This document shows, one piece after another, positions 11,336-45,451 of a stretch of 64,000 bases of DNA. Each line of letters opens with the position of its first letter. Within the stretch, counting starts at the first letter, position 1. The stretch spans positions 10,573,537 to 10,637,536 of the forward strand of contig NC_058155.1 in the NCBI RefSeq assembly GCF_011075055.1. The letters run 5' to 3'. Under the pieces are notes generated by a model that made no database searches, was not told where the DNA came from, and worked only from the letters and a program-made list of their open reading frames with translations. Position numbers and translations under genes: made by a program. The stretch is from Mangifera indica (lineage: Eukaryota > Streptophyta > Magnoliopsida > Sapindales > Anacardiaceae).

Positions 11336-13327
11336 ATGATTGAAATGGCAACACTGATTGCAATGACAAAACTTTCTCTTTATTTTCTTCTCTTACAATG
11401 TTGCACAAACCTCGCACTCTCTCAATCACTCATCAACTTTCTCCCAGGATTCCAGGGGCCCCTTCCTTTTGAACTTGAAACTGGGTATATACTTACAGCT
11501 TTTTAATGCTAAAATCTATCAATGTCTTACAATTTTTTTTTTTTTTTGAGGAATCTGTTTCTTATTTTTTTAATGTTACATTGTCAGGTATGTAGGTGTA
11601 GGTGAATCGGAAGAGGTACAGTTGTTCTATTACTTCGTTAAGTCGGAGAGAAATCCCACAGACGACCCCCTTTTGCTTTGGCTAACAGGAGGCCCTGGTT
11701 GCTCCGCATTCACAGCTTTTGCTTTTGAAATTGGTATTTGAAATAATAACGATGAAGATGATGATAAGTTACGATTCATATTCATTAATTTCATTGAACT
11801 TGATCTCAAATTCTTTGCAGGTCCTGTAAACTTCAAGGTGGTGGAGTACAACGGGAGCTTGCCTACTTTGGTCTTAAATCCATATTCATGGACAAAGGTG
11901 GATAAAATTACAGGTTTTCTTATCAGAGAGAAAGCTGATTAGATTATTTGACTCATTTTCTCCAAGTGATTTCAGGTGGCCAATATATTATTTGTGGATT
12001 CACCTGTTGGCACTGGATTTTCCTATGCAAAAACCCCACTTGCCTCTCTAACGGGTGACTTCATACAAGTTCATCAGCTCTCCCAATTTCTCAGAAAGGT
12101 GTAGTTTACACTGCTGTTTAAGTAGCTTTTTGCTCCAAGATACTGTTTGATTGAATAAAGTATGAAAATGGTGATAATTTTCTGATTCCATATTTACTCC
12201 TGAAGTGGCTGGCTGATCACCCTGAGTTCCTTTCTAGTCCATTCTACATTGGAGGGGATTCATACTCTGGCATAACTGTTCCAGCACTTGCTCAACGGAT
12301 CTCAAATGGTATGAATAATCATAAATAAAGCTAGGGTTGGATTTGAGTTAAGTCTTTTCGAGCTTGAAAATGAATTCGATTCAAAAGAACTTAAGTTCGA
12401 ACTGAAACTTGAAAATTAAATATTTTTAAGCTCAAACACAAATTCTAATTTTAAGGATATTCAATTCGTTAAGCTCAAAATTTTAAAAAATTCTATACGA
12501 ATTGATTAAATTAATATTGTTTTATAATATACATCAAAATAATATGATTTTTAGTCTTTTTTTTGTTTGATTATAGTATCAAACTGAGTTTAAAATTTAA
12601 TTTAAATTTAATTTTCTTCAAATTAAATTGAGTATGAGCGTAGACAAACTTGAACCCAACCCTAAAGGAAGCACTGAAAATGAATTTTTATCTCATTTTC
12701 ACTTACGTCCCTCTTCCCCTTATCTTTACCACACAATTCAAGCCCCACATGCAATGACAAGTGTTTTGTAAATATTGACAGATTGGTTCTTTGTTCTGAC
12801 TTTTTATTTTCCTCTAAGAAAACAAAATCAGTCGGCATCCAAGAGAAGCATTAAAATTTTGCTTCTATTTTGTGGTCCTTGTGTGCACTTAACAGTTTTT
12901 TGATGTAATTGCAGAAAATGAAAAAGACATCCAACCACCCATAAATCTCCAGGTCCGTAATTTGTATCCTTTAATAAGATCAATTAATGCCCATGATAGT
13001 TTGACTGAAGCAGTTCAGTATTTTGTACATTTTTGTGTCCATGATTAAGATCAATCATTTAGTGGCAATATTATGTAAATTGATATATATTTATTTATGT
13101 TATTATATAATTAAATATTATTTTATTATTAATTTAAAATTATTAAATCATATAATGATATATATTAAATATATATTTATTTGTATATTCAAAATAGATA
13201 TGTATAGTTTTATTGATTATATCTGTTGAGCAATATCAATCAATTTGAAATATTTAATTGAATATCTAAATCATAATATATCATTATATGATTAGAAAAT
13301 ATCATCTAAATATTCAATGAACTACTT

Positions 13328-13363
<36 letters not shown>

Positions 13364-15715
13364 TTTTATTAAATACTAATTTGTGTATTATGAATAATTC
13401 GTCACTATATAATCAGACAATTTTGAATTAATGATAAATTAATACTAAATCACATAATAACATGTTATTGTTTCTATATTTACGGATAATTACAAGTCAT
13501 TATTTGTACACTTACTGATAAGAGTAATGCTTGTATACATATTTTTGAGTATATAATTGGATACATAAATTATGTCTCATTATATGATTGTATGACACAT
13601 CATCTATATACTCAAAATTGTTTATGTAAAATATTATTGTACTGAAAATTACAATTAACCCCACATTACTCATAATTACAATTAAGCCCAAAAGGGTCTG
13701 TAAAAAATATGGTGGGATTAATTATGAAGAAATTTCTTCTTAAGTAATTAGTTACTAATCAAGTAGTGTGGTTCTGAAATGGTTTCAGGGATACATACTA
13801 GGGAACCCCTTGACAGAGCCAATTGTTGAACAGAACAGTGTGATCCCATTTGCCCATGGAATGGGGCTTATTTCTGATGAACTCTATCACGTATTTTTAA
13901 TCTCTCACACTACTTCTTCAATATCCCAATCAAATTTCATTACTCAGACAAAAAACTAAAGTCTTTTTGGACTTTAATTTGTGCGTAAATCTTTTTTCTT
14001 CAGTCACTGCAGAGAACTTGTGGAGGACAGTATGCAATTATAGATCCCAGCAATGCAGATTGTTTAAACAATATTCAGGCTTACTATAAGGTAAGCGCAG
14101 CGCCGCTTGATTCCTTCAATTTTTTTTAAATTATTGATTTCCTATAGACATCAGCTGTTATTGTTGTTATTTCAACAAAAACTTGCGTACCCTTTTGAAT
14201 ATACAAATGAATATATATTTAATAAATTTTATTAATTGACTGAATAATTTTTATTAAAAATAAAATACAATTCTATGATATTTATTTATAAACTCAAAAT
14301 GGATACGTATAATATTCATCCTCTAATGCATGGTGACCATTGGCATGCTCAGAGCGTTTCAGGAATTCAAATAGCTCAAATTTTGGAACCCATTTGTGGA
14401 TTTGCCTCTCCAAACCCACGAGAGCTTCTTACTGGGCATAGAAGATTTCTCAGTCAGCATCCTCATCAAGAGATCGACGATCCTGAACCGCTTCCACCTC
14501 CTTTCATCGGCTGTCGCGTATGTAATACGCACCGTTTTCTACTCTCCTACTTGGCTTATTCAATATTTCGAAGACACAGGAATGAATCCTTGCTGCAATC
14601 ATAATTAAATTTTCTGCAGAATTCGTAGCAATAAATAGCAGAACTTTACTTTTAATGGTTTTCAAATTAGATTGTTTATCGAATACATTTTGATTACACA
14701 ATTAAATATAGAAATAATATATTACCATAAAATTTAATATTACTTTATTTTTAATTTAAAATCTTCGAATCATATCATAAAATATTATTTATTTATGCTT
14801 TTATTTTGACCTAACTTTTGTTACTACAGAATTATGGGTATTTGCTGTCTTCAATTTGGGTTAATGACAATGATGTCCAGAAAGCGCTTAAAATTACAAA
14901 GGTATGACATGTCTGTCACCAAAGAACAATGTTATAAATACCCATCATATGATAATATATTATTAAATACTTAATTGGATATTTAAATTTGGGTGTGCAT
15001 AGTTTTATTGAAGATTAAAACAGTGACATAATTAAGCATGAGTTATACGTAGTGCAGAAAATTGAAGGGCGATGGATGCGATGCAGCTTAGGACTACCAT
15101 ACACAGTTGAAATTGGCAGCAGCTTTTCATATCATGTAAACCTCAGTGCTAAAGGCTACCGTGCTTTAATTTACAGGTTTTACTTTCCTTCTTGCTGTAA
15201 CTTTAGTTCCTAAGCTTGAGGTAAGTATTAGAAAATGGTATTTTTACTTGTGTTTCACTTTGCAACAGTGGCGATCATGACATGCTTGTACCATTCTTTG
15301 GAACACAAGCTTGGATCAGATCTCTTAACTACTCAATTGTTGATGATTGGAGGCAATGGTTCCTCCAAAGCCAAGTTGCTGGGTCTGTATTTTTTTTGTT
15401 TTACTGCAATATACTCCTGAGATTGAGCTTATTTATATATATATATATATATAAAAAGCTAAATTTTGGGTATTTGATTGACAGATATACTAGAACTTAC
15501 TCCAACCAGATGACATTCGCTACTGTGAAGGCAAGAAAATTCCTAGTTTTTCTGTGGTCTTTATAGTTTATAGTTACTATAACTAACTAAGATTTGAAAA
15601 ATAATAAGCTTTGTTTTTGGATAATTTACAGGGTGGGGGACACACAGCGCCTGAATACAGGCCTGCCGAATGTTATGCGATGTTCGAGAGGTGGATACTC
15701 CATGATCCGTTGTAG
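11336..15715 (+). CDS. Serine carboxypeptidase-like protein (SCPL, clade I type)
   Basis: Fourteen exons: 11336-11484, 11588-11733, 11821-11897, 11976-12098, 12206-12308, 12915-12952, 13789-13890, 14004-14090, 14353-14517, 14830-14901, 15058-15176, 15269-15382, 15485-15530, 15632-15715. They sum to 1425 nt (474 aa). A hydrophobic signal peptide (residues ~10-30) predicts entry to the secretory path, usually ending in the vacuole or apoplast. Family landmarks are [14 protein letters not shown] (oxyanion region), [21 protein letters not shown] with the nucleophile Ser184, GDHD at ~395-398 holding the catalytic Asp, and GGGHTAPEY with His451. The triad is complete. Plant SCPLs of this clade include peptidases and acyltransferases using glucose esters; which applies cannot be told here. 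Intron 13 needs a GC donor (AAG|GCAAGA at 15530/15531). An ATG three codons downstream (11345) is an alternative start. Confidence 0.93.
12332..12664. repeat. Intronic element with GGGTTGG...CCAACCC ends
   Basis: In SCPL intron 5. It begins TAGGGTTGGATTTGAG and ends CTTGAACCCAACCCTA, so the two ends are inverted repeats of about 16 bp with few mismatches. The interior is rich in TTCGAA/TTGAA-type words. The ends resemble those of the element at 62470-62694. Flanks (AATAAAGC and AAGGAAGC) match only partly, so a target duplication is uncertain. It is probably a non-autonomous DNA transposon. Confidence 0.55.
13020..13780. repeat. AT-rich repeat DNA in SCPL intron 6
   Basis: This long intron is enlarged by AT-rich palindromic sequence (for example around 13060-13210 and 13540-13640) resembling the ATTATATAATTAAATATTA family seen at 39395-39540 and 47817-47947. 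It also holds a (TA)n run at about 13333-13361. No coding potential was seen. Confidence 0.5.
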
Positions 15716-16484
15716 TCACCTCCATGTTTAAATCTGAGATCTAAACTACCCAATTATATCAATGTCATAGTGCTATCAACTCAAGAATCTTCTAAATAAA
15801 TGTTAGGGGAAATTAATACCTAGTATTCTCCTTACAAAATATAATAAAATTGGACATTTCTGCCACTAGACAATAAATAATCTACTAGTACAGAAAATTG
15901 TATTGCCAATGCCCAGGAAAGTTTTAACAGCATGAACACAACAATGAAATAAGAAATTTAAAGATATATATAAGAGCTGATTCAGAGGTTCTTCAGTAAG
16001 CAGCTTACCTGTAATGGAAGATAATTGCAGACATTTACTGAATTGCTTTGTCTCGGTCTTTCAAAGGAACTTCTGAGTCAAAAACCAATCTATAGCCACT
16101 GGGTTTCTTTTTCCTAATTACTGCAAGTTACTTCTTTATGAACAAAATAACGTGGTTGGACCATAAATGATTCGACCACTTCTGAAGTTACAAAGAATTT
16201 GAGACCACAGATCTTTTACCCCTTAAACAAACATATGAACTCACCATACAGCAAATGGATGATTGATTAGCCAAAAACCTCCAGATTTTCCCTCAATCAG
16301 AACAGCCCCATAAGATAAGATTGCTTAAAGCAAAGTTAGTATAATCAAAACTTCCACAGGATGGCTCCTTAAAATCTCCATCTTCACAACGATCGGCGAT
16401 GATTTTAATCTATTAACCTACCATACATCTACTACTGTATAACGGGGATGTTTTGATAAATTTTTTACCATATAAGAACTTCTT
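15716..16484. other. Convergent 3' intergenic region (SCPL / ECA3)
   Basis: Lies between the stop codons of two convergent genes and presumably carries both 3' untranslated regions. No coding content recognised. Confidence 0.6.
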
Positions 16485-37814
<21,330 letters not shown>

Positions 37815-38164
37815 CGAGAAATTGGAATTTTCGATCGGAGAAGAAAGGTTCTGTTCTAGCAGTTTTTGTTTTTTTCACAGAGGTTACTGGTTTTCCATTC
37901 TAGTAATCTTCGTTTTCACTTCTTCGAGCCACGAGATCTAAATAAAAAACTGCGGGAGCCTGGTCAGGGGCACCTTGCACCAACGTTACATTCAAGCAAT
38001 ATTTCTATGGGCCACGTTAGAATTTGGATTTTTAGCTAGCTTTGACGACGCACGCTCCATACGAGCCCATATTTGTTGGCAACCTTGGTTAGCATAGCTT
38101 GAGCCACAAGCCCAATATCGACTTGGGCTGACCCTTTGGGGCCTTTGCCCCGAAATATCATTTT

Positions 38165-38670
38165 GAAACCGTTTAATTCTAAAAATTTTAAAATTATCTT
38201 CATAATATATTTTTTATTATTTATATTACTTTGTTTGATTTATTAATAATAAAATATTACAGTAAATTTTAATTACTAATACTAATATGACAAATAATAT
38301 AGGTGGTAATCTAATTATTACTTTCACCTATAGTATTAAAAGATTATCAAAGTAATCTTGATTTTATTATAATTATATTATTATTTATTAATTTTTTGAG
38401 ACAAAAATAAATGTATTTTTAATTAATATAGTAAATAATATAAAAATATTTAAAAATAAGTATATTCAAAAGCGTTTAAGTCAAATAATTTATTAGTATT
38501 TTTTATTATCTTTAATCAAACATAATAATTATTTATACCTACCAAATTTTATCAAATATAATAATCATTTATACTCAGTAATCTTATAAGTTATTTATTT
38601 TCAAGATAATTTTCTTATTTTGATAATAAAATATTACTCAAACCAAATATTCTTTCTGAGTAAAATTATT
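38165..38670. repeat. AT-rich dispersed repeat, copy 2
   Basis: Matches 1005-1480 in order and orientation across about 480 bp with many substitutions. See the entry for copy 1 for shared landmarks. Confidence 0.6.
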
Positions 38671-39394
38671 GACAAATTAATAAATTTTAAAAAACGTCTA
38701 ATTTTTAAAATGTTTCATTTAAAATTTTTAATTTTTTTTTTCTTGTGACAAACCATTAATTTTATAAATACCCTTTCATTATTTTTTTAATTTTTTCATT
38801 AAACAATCAATTACAACTTTTAAATTCTTAGCTATTGGTTCTCCATTCTGATATATATACACAATCATACCGTATTTCATGTAAAAGAGAGATATTATTC
38901 TAACAATAAATTTAATACAAAGTGACTAAATCTATCATACAACACATCACGTTTAATGAACAATGATGTTGCACCCAACTTCACTTAATGTGCTCTAACT
39001 ATCATAGTACTCATACTCTCTTAATTAAATGAACATACAAAGTTTAAGGAAATTTTTAAACACCATTTATCCTCCTTCCATTTTAAATAAATAGAGCTAA
39101 AGAAATTAATCTTTTGGATTTATTAATTTTTAATACGAGAGTTCTATTTATCTTATATGAATCTTCTTGAACTCATACAAAATACAGTAGGAGAACTCCT
39201 TAAAAAAAAAAAAAAAAACTGGTTTGATCACTTTTTGTTTTTGTTACCTTTGACTGTGTTGTACAAAATGAAATAATAAATGTTGATTTTGGTCAAATAT
39301 CAAATTATTTGAAATTTTTTTGGGTACTATTTCATTAATTAAGTTAATTACACTCTAATGCATGGAATTATACTATATAAAATTAAACAAAATT

Positions 39395-39540
39395 TTGGGT
39401 ATATAATTAATATATGTAAATTTGTATAAAATTAATTTATTATTATATAATTAAATATTATATTATTTTTAATTTAAATTTATTTAATTATATAATAATA
39501 TATTATTATTGATATATAAATTTATATTTATGAGTTTAAT
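39395..39540. repeat. AT-rich palindromic MITE-like repeat
   Basis: The two halves are approximate reverse complements. Each arm contains ATTATATAATTAAATA or its complement, and the arms surround a short TTTTTAATTT centre. It resembles 47817-47947. Confidence 0.6.
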
Positions 39541-39790
39541 TAGATTAAAGCGCTCCTCTAAACCGAATATTACAAAAACGGTGAACCGTATCGGTTCAAC
39601 CACACCCGGTTCAGATTTAAAACACATGTCATCGCCGCTCTTAAACCCTCAAAGACCTAACTTTACTTTCGCCTCCCTTGCGTATGCATATGCTCGCGCT
39701 CTCTCCACTGAAGCTAAACTTCACACGTTTCCATAGCCGTCGAAATCATACAGTTTAGATTGTCATCGGGCTTCCCGCATAGCCGTGGAA

Positions 39791-42700
39791 ATGCCCCAAG
39801 CTTACCGGAACAGTTCAATCGACTGGAAGCCATCACCGATAGTAGCCCTAGCCTCCAGCGCCGACGACTCTCAGGTAGCGGCAGCGCGCGAAGACGGTTC
39901 GCTCGAAATTTGGCGCGTATCTCCACGCACTGTCAGCTGGCACTGTCAGCTGGTAACAATGAACTAAATCACTTTGATCTGCTCGTTACTCAAATTTGAC
40001 ATGTTTTATATTTTTATTTTATTTTATTTTATTTATGCATTCAGACGATTCATGGAGACCCTAGGTCGAGAGTTTCATCGCTTGTTTGGTGTCCTGCTGG
40101 TAAAAAAGGATTGCCTTGTGGACGGCTGTTTTCTTCAAGTATAGATGGGTCAGTTTCGGAGTGGGATCTTTTTGACTTGAAACAGAAGGTGAATGTTGTT
40201 TTCTCGTGAGCCAAAAAATTGCATTATTGCTGCATGATAGAATTTTAGTAGAACGAAACCGTAGTTGACTAGTTGAATATTTGCTACGCGACTTAGTTTG
40301 CTTCCTAATCATTTTTAGGTTAATATTATCTAAAATTAACCTTGATTTGATTGAGATTTTGATGCAGTGTATGTAACTATGTATTAGTGATTAGAATCTC
40401 AATCATAGAATCAAAGATTTAATGGTAAGAAATACATGGAGGTTAGGCCAAACCATCAAGGAAAATGTGGTTTTGTTAATGGGGCCATAAATAAATGATA
40501 GAAATGTAAGACTATTACCTTGATACTTCTTGGAAATATTTTGATATATTCTTCTCTGTATCTAACCTTCAACTTTGTTCTGCTGATACTGTAACTTAAT
40601 CCAAGCAGAATGAATAGTAGTTTGATGTTTTCTTTATGTGCATCTGCAGATTGTGCTAGAGTCAATTGGATTCTCAATCTGGCAGATGGCTGTTGAGCCC
40701 TCTAATAATCGGCTTATTCATGCAGAGGCACAGTCCCAACATGTTGGAAATGGATATTTAAATGACGAATCTAGTAGTGATGATTATGAAACTAGTGGAA
40801 GTGATAGTGATTCTGACTTAGATGGGCTTCATGAAGAATCAGTAATTATTGAGGATAAACGTGTGGCAGTTGCTTGTGATGATGGTTGTGTGAGGATATA
40901 TAGGATCTCCGATTCAGATGAGTTGACATACTATAAATCATTGCCTAGGGTCAGTGGTGAGATATCTGCTCCTGGGTGACAGTTTTTGTTGTCATTATCA
41001 TCATTGTTATTATTTAGTACTTCCTACTCAAATGATTTGCAGGGCGTGTTCTAAGCGTGGCATGGAGTTCTGATGCTAATATGCTGTACTCAGGGAGCAG
41101 TGACGGGTAAGTTTGTTGCCAAGACTAACATGCATGCATATTTGCTGGGTTAGGCTATTCTCTTTGTCTTCTGGTTCATGTTTTTCTTTGAATTTCTTAT
41201 CAACTTACATTTTTATTAGATTTTCATACATGTCAGCTTAATCATGCATGATATGGACTTTTGCAGGTTTATTAGATGCTGGGATGTGAAATTGGGTAAC
41301 GAGATCTATCGAATTACAGTTGGGCTTGGAGGGTTGGGTAGTGGACCTGATCTTTGCATTTGGTCATTGCTTTTCTTGAGGTACAAATAAAGGTTCTTCT
41401 GTTTGTATTTTTTTGAATAACTATTATTTGGTTATGATCTGTGATGAGCAACCTTTAAATGGGTGAAATTTCTGTTCCTAATAAAGTTATTCTTAAATTC
41501 AGGTGTGGGACTCTTGTTAGTGCAGATAGTTCTGGCACTGTTCAGTTTTGGGACAGTCAACATGGAACTCTTTTGCAGGCACATTCTCTTCACAAAGGTG
41601 ATGTGAATGCTCTGGCAGCTGCGCCTAGTCATAAGAGTGTATTCTCTGCTGGTTCTGATGGTCAGGTATGATTTATCAGTCTTGTGCTCACTCTATTCTT
41701 CAAAAGGATATGGTTAATTTAAGTTTTTAGTTATGCTTTTCACTTCATATTATTGTCAAATAAGGAGAAAGAAAGAAATAATTGTTGTGTACTGCTATTT
41801 AATGCCTATTAATAAGTGGTATTAGTGGAACTCTTTTTTTTTGGGTTTAAAAAGCATTTACCTTCCAACTGAGGCTGAATGTCATTATTCCTCTTTATCC
41901 TTACATTTGCATGTAGATATTTTCATTTATTTCTGCACTTTTTTGGTCCCTCCTACTAACAGTCTTGTTTTTCAAGTATAATTTATTTTCAAGTGTTATT
42001 ATCATCTCTTTGGGCTTTTGCCCCCCAAAAATGAAAACAAAACGTTAAAGGTACCTCCTTCTATTCATCTCAATTGGGTGGCGGCTGTGAGTTGATTTTT
42101 GTTTGTGTTTTAGGGCATATAAGAATATGATTAATTTAAGTTTGGAGGTGCATTGTTGTTTTTGGTCTGTCTTATTTGGTGCTATCTAAACTAGGTGAAT
42201 TCACTTTGTTTTTAGGTTATACTTTATAAGGTTTCAAATGAGGCAATTGGGTCAATTGGTGACAAGTCTTCATTGGAAGTGATGAAGAAATGGGTGTGCA
42301 TTGGTTATGTTAGAGCTCATACACATGATGTCAGGGCGTTGACGGTGGTAATACCAATTGGCAATGAAGGTGAGTCTATTTTTTAAAATTCAACTTATGG
42401 TTTTGCTTACCTGCTCTTTTAGCTGCATTATTGTTTATATAAGTCTTAAATCATACATGCATAAGTTCGTTTATTTAGTTTAATTCTGTTTGGCATGTAT
42501 TTAGACTGTTTCTTCATAACTGATGCTTTGTCATTTTTAACTTGTAGATCCTTTGCCAGATGAAAAGATAAAAAGAAGTCGTAGTCGGGAGAAGCCCATT
42601 GATTTTAGTTACCATAAATGGGCTCATTCAGGAGTTCCCATGCTTGTCTCAGCTGGTGACGACACTAAGCTCTTTGCCTACTCTGCCAAGGAGTTTACCA

Positions 42701-45451
42701 AGTTCTCTCCACATGATATCTGCCCTGCACCTCAGAGAGTTCCTGTTCAACTGGTGCATAATGCAATATTTGATCATACTTTGCTCCTAGTTCAGTCTTC
42801 ATATTGGATTGATATTCTATCTCTTCATCTAAAGAGCAATGTAAATTCTGGCACATTTGGTGGTCATGCAACCACTGATTTATTGGCCCGGGTTAAGAGT
42901 AAGGCATCCCTGAAGATTATATGCAGCACCATTTCTAATTCAGGGTTGCTTTTTGCATATTCTGATCATGTTAAACCACACCTTTTTGAATTGAAGAGGC
43001 CAGAAGTTAGCAAAAGTGCATGGTCTATCAAGAAAAGGCGACTTCCCTGTAAACTACCATTTGCACGTTCCATGGTTTTTACTTATGATTGTTCTCTGTT
43101 GATACTTGCGGCTCATGATAGAAAGATATATGTAAGTTCTAATTTCCATTTGTTAATAAGCTGAGGGATATTCCTCTTTTTTTTTTTTTATGTATTCAAC
43201 TTGTTTCTCAGATTGGCCTCTTACTGTATATTCTTTCATTTAAATTATATATCTGGACAAAATCACCAAAGAGATAATTATGAAATAAAATGATTTCACT
43301 TGATTACTGTTTAACCACCCATTTGACCAAGTTTATAATCTTGCTGTTAATTTCTTGGGTTTGCTTAACATAATGATGACATTTCTGGTTGCCAAAAAAT
43401 TGTACCTATGAATTGTAGAATCTTGTGCCTTGTTCAAGAAGGGTGCAAGAAGCTTATTGTGGTGGTCTTTTTCCTCTTTCAAGTCTTGGGTGGTGGCAAC
43501 TTTTAATTTCATTACATTTACCATTTGATAATGGGTGTAACACTTTTAACTTGACCGGATCTTAGACCTATTTAGACACTTTAACAATCTAGATGCTTTA
43601 TTTATTTCTCTTTTTGGTGCTACAGGTTGTGGATGTGGAAAGTTTGGAGCTAGTACACACTTTCATACCTTGCCGTGAGAAGAATGATGATACAATACCA
43701 CCAAAAGAGCCTCCTATAACAAAGATGTTTTCTAGTTATGATGGGCAATGGCTAGCTGCTGTCAACTGTTTTGGGGATGTGTATATATTCAATCTCAAGA
43801 TACAAAGGTTTCTTCAAGAGTCTCTTTACTTTATTCACCCTGTGTTCCTTTAACTTTTATAGTGATTTGATGTACCATTGTAGTAGTCTAACTAGAAAAG
43901 CCTACCAAAGCAATACACTTAAGAAGTGATGTCCTGCATAGATGTCTAACCTAATTACAAAAATATATCTTTGTGCTAATTCTGAGACTTGAATGAAAGT
44001 TACAGCTAAATGTTTCTGATTAAAAAACATATTTTTGTAATCAGGAATGCTACAACCGAATGTTTAGTCACTTCAGTTTGATCGTTCATGGTTGATAATT
44101 GGCATGGATGACTTCTTTAATAAAGTGAAAACTCTTGAAATGGTATTAGGTTTTTAATGTGATGTTATATTTGTTGTTGGATATGATTGATATTTTTCTT
44201 CACCCAAGTTTTACTGCAAAAAATATATGTGCTTGTGTGAGGGAGCAGTGTGGAAGGAGGCTGAGAAATTTTCACTTCATTTATGTCTGTTTGAAGCCAT
44301 GGAATTTCTAAATCCAGTTGTGCATCATGCGTAATTTGTTTGAATTTTATTTTTGATTTGTATTGGATTTAATATATTTTGATTTGGTGGAACAGGCAAC
44401 ACTGGTTCATCTCAAGTTTGGATGGTGCCTCTGTTGCTGCTGGTGGTTTTTCTCCTCGGAGTGACAATTTGTTTATAGTTGCAACCTCTTCAAACGAAGT
44501 TTATGCATTTAATGTGGAGCTTAAGCAATTAGGAGATTGGTCAATGCAACGTACATTTGTTCTGCCTAAGCGATATCGAGAATGCCCTGGGGAGGTTATT
44601 GGGCTCTCTTTCTCGCCCTCCCCTAGTTCATCCTCTGTTATCATTTACAGTGCCAGGTGCTACTCTCTCTTTCTTCATTTTAGTGAGGTTAGAAAGATGT
44701 TTCATAAATTAAGGCATGTTTCTTCTGAAGTCTTAAGGAAAGGTCTGCTTTATATTGGTAGTTAGGTGTTCTCGGGTTTATTTATTTGTCGATATGCAAA
44801 GTTGGGTTTAGCAGAAGAATATCAGAAGTTGCATTTGAGTTTTAGGTTTCACGTGGTCATGTCTCTAAGCTGTTGTTATGGATTTGAGATTATCATTTAA
44901 AAAGGTATTCCTTAGTTAAGTTTGATTTCTGTATGATATTTACCCTATTTGTTGGTTGTTTACTTCATCCCTTTGGATGATCCAGTAGGGTCTTGGTTTA
45001 TAATTCTGGTTGTGGTCATCTCCATGCTAAATGCAAGGGTGTGCTGACAGGCTGAGAGGCCATTAGCCAATTTTCCAACATTCTAGGGTTCTTTTTTCAA
45101 TGTTCTTCTAATATTTTAAATTGCTGGTTATGGTGCAGGGCAATGTGCTTGATTGACTATGGGACACCTGAGATTCAAGATGATGACAATAACCTGGTAA
45201 ATTGTCAGGGGTCTGCTTTGAGAAAGTTAGCTAATTCTCCCATTAGTGGAAAACTGAAACGGAAATTGAGAGACCGTCAAACAGAGGCTAAACTTTACAG
45301 TAGAAAGAATTTTGAATTTTTTGCTTTCAGAGATCCTGTTTTCTTTATTGATCACCTTTCAAAAGGCTCCCTTTTGATCCTTGACAAACCATGGATGGAA
45401 GTAGTTAAAACTTTCGATGCCCCTGTTCACAGACATATTTTTGGGACGTAG
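39791..45451 (+). CDS. UTP4: WD40-repeat U3 snoRNP protein UTP4 (cirhin family)
   Basis: In other eukaryotes UTP4/cirhin sits in the t-UTP (UtpA) complex that binds nascent pre-rRNA in the nucleolus and is needed for early small-subunit assembly. Eleven exons: 39791-39952, 40045-40188, 40650-40956, 41043-41106, 41267-41380, 41503-41665, 42216-42369, 42548-43131, 43626-43807, 44396-44656, 45139-45451. They sum to 2448 nt (815 aa). The N-terminus [13 protein letters not shown] and WD-type blocks ([55 protein letters not shown]) match plant UTP4 (POPCORN in Arabidopsis), with more degenerate repeats later. An acidic Ser/Asp insert lies at ~141-163, and the C-terminal part has a basic patch ([10 protein letters not shown]). 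The ATG at 39791 is chosen because the reading frame upstream has only a GTG. All frames join without lesions. Confidence 0.93.

Larger units (their letters stand above)
37815..39790. promoter_or_regulatory. Divergent intergenic region between ECA3 and UTP4
   Basis: The two genes start in opposite directions about 2 kb apart. Near ECA3 are four TGGGCC/TGGGCT (site II-like) words, in either strand sense, at about 38008, 38064, 38109 and 38124. Near UTP4 is AAACCCT (39643-39649), which resembles a telo-box. Site II and telo-box motifs are known from plant ribosome-biogenesis and other growth-linked genes; a role here is inferred. The middle consists of AT-rich repeats (38165-38670 and 39395-39540). 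Confidence 0.5.
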
